From MWEH01 sp964392385 (GTDB lineage: Bacteria > Bacillota > Clostridia > Christensenellales > DTU072): a DNA stretch of 5,607 bases. The notes beneath the pieces were generated by a model that did not search any database, was not told the DNA's origin, and worked only from the letters and a program-made list of their open reading frames with translations. The stretch's first letter is position 1. The number at the start of each line of letters is the position of its first letter. This document shows, piece by piece, positions 5,598 through 5,607 of this stretch. The stretch is taken from assembly GCA_964392385.1 (NCBI GenBank), contig CAYMPR010000057.1, forward strand, positions 1 through 5,607. The letters are read 5' to 3'. The position numbers and the translations under genes were made by a program.

Positions 5598-5607
5598 ATG
5601 TTATACT

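Noticed and set aside
1..5607. CRISPR array, tRNA/rRNA gene, insertion sequence or riboswitch
   Set aside because: I looked for regularly spaced repeats, conserved RNA segments, transposase motifs and terminal inverted repeats, and structured leaders, and found none.

Overview
This is an AT-rich stretch of what looks like a Firmicutes (class Clostridia) chromosome. The evidence is the low GC content, the strong AGGAGG-type ribosome binding sites, the lysine- and isoleucine-rich proteins, a single-chain iron-sulfur L-serine dehydratase, a stand-alone TfoX C-terminal domain protein and a Crp/Fnr-type regulator. Genus cannot be assigned from the sequence alone. Every gene I can support lies on the minus strand, so the window reads right to left.

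In transcription order it starts (5607 to about 4856) with a Crp/Fnr-family regulator. The gene has a TATAAT box and a 16-bp palindrome between that box and its start codon, and a hairpin terminator after its stop. Immediately beyond lies an orphan 5' fragment of a phage tail tape measure gene (4222-4830) with its own strong ribosome binding site. No other phage gene accompanies it, and its 3' end runs into a short out-of-frame stretch reading HVETLVCLTRK, which resembles the end of RlmD/RumA-type rRNA methyltransferases. This is most simply a prophage or integrative-element scar.

Next comes a tight three-gene cluster (about 4069 to 1656). It holds an 88-residue TfoX C-terminal domain protein, a membrane-anchored Ca2+-dependent phosphatidylinositol-phospholipase-C-like enzyme with all catalytic residues visible, and a membrane-anchored alkaline-phosphatase-superfamily phosphodiesterase. 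The last is interrupted by a single in-frame UGA between its nucleophile region and its second metal-binding block. Both enzymes should face outward, which suggests a cell-surface phosphodiester-processing unit, but the partner enzyme appears broken unless the UGA is read through.

The left part holds the L-serine dehydratase gene (221-1414), followed by a hairpin terminator (117-144). A promoter (78-106) then drives a gene leaving the window, of which only about 15 residues are visible; they look like the start of a membrane transporter. I see no RNA gene, CRISPR array, insertion sequence or riboswitch. No gap between genes exceeds 300 bases. I do not see a clearly new defence or mobile system. 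The points most worth following are the UGA-interrupted phosphodiesterase beside the PLC, the phage/HVET junction, and the regulator's palindrome.
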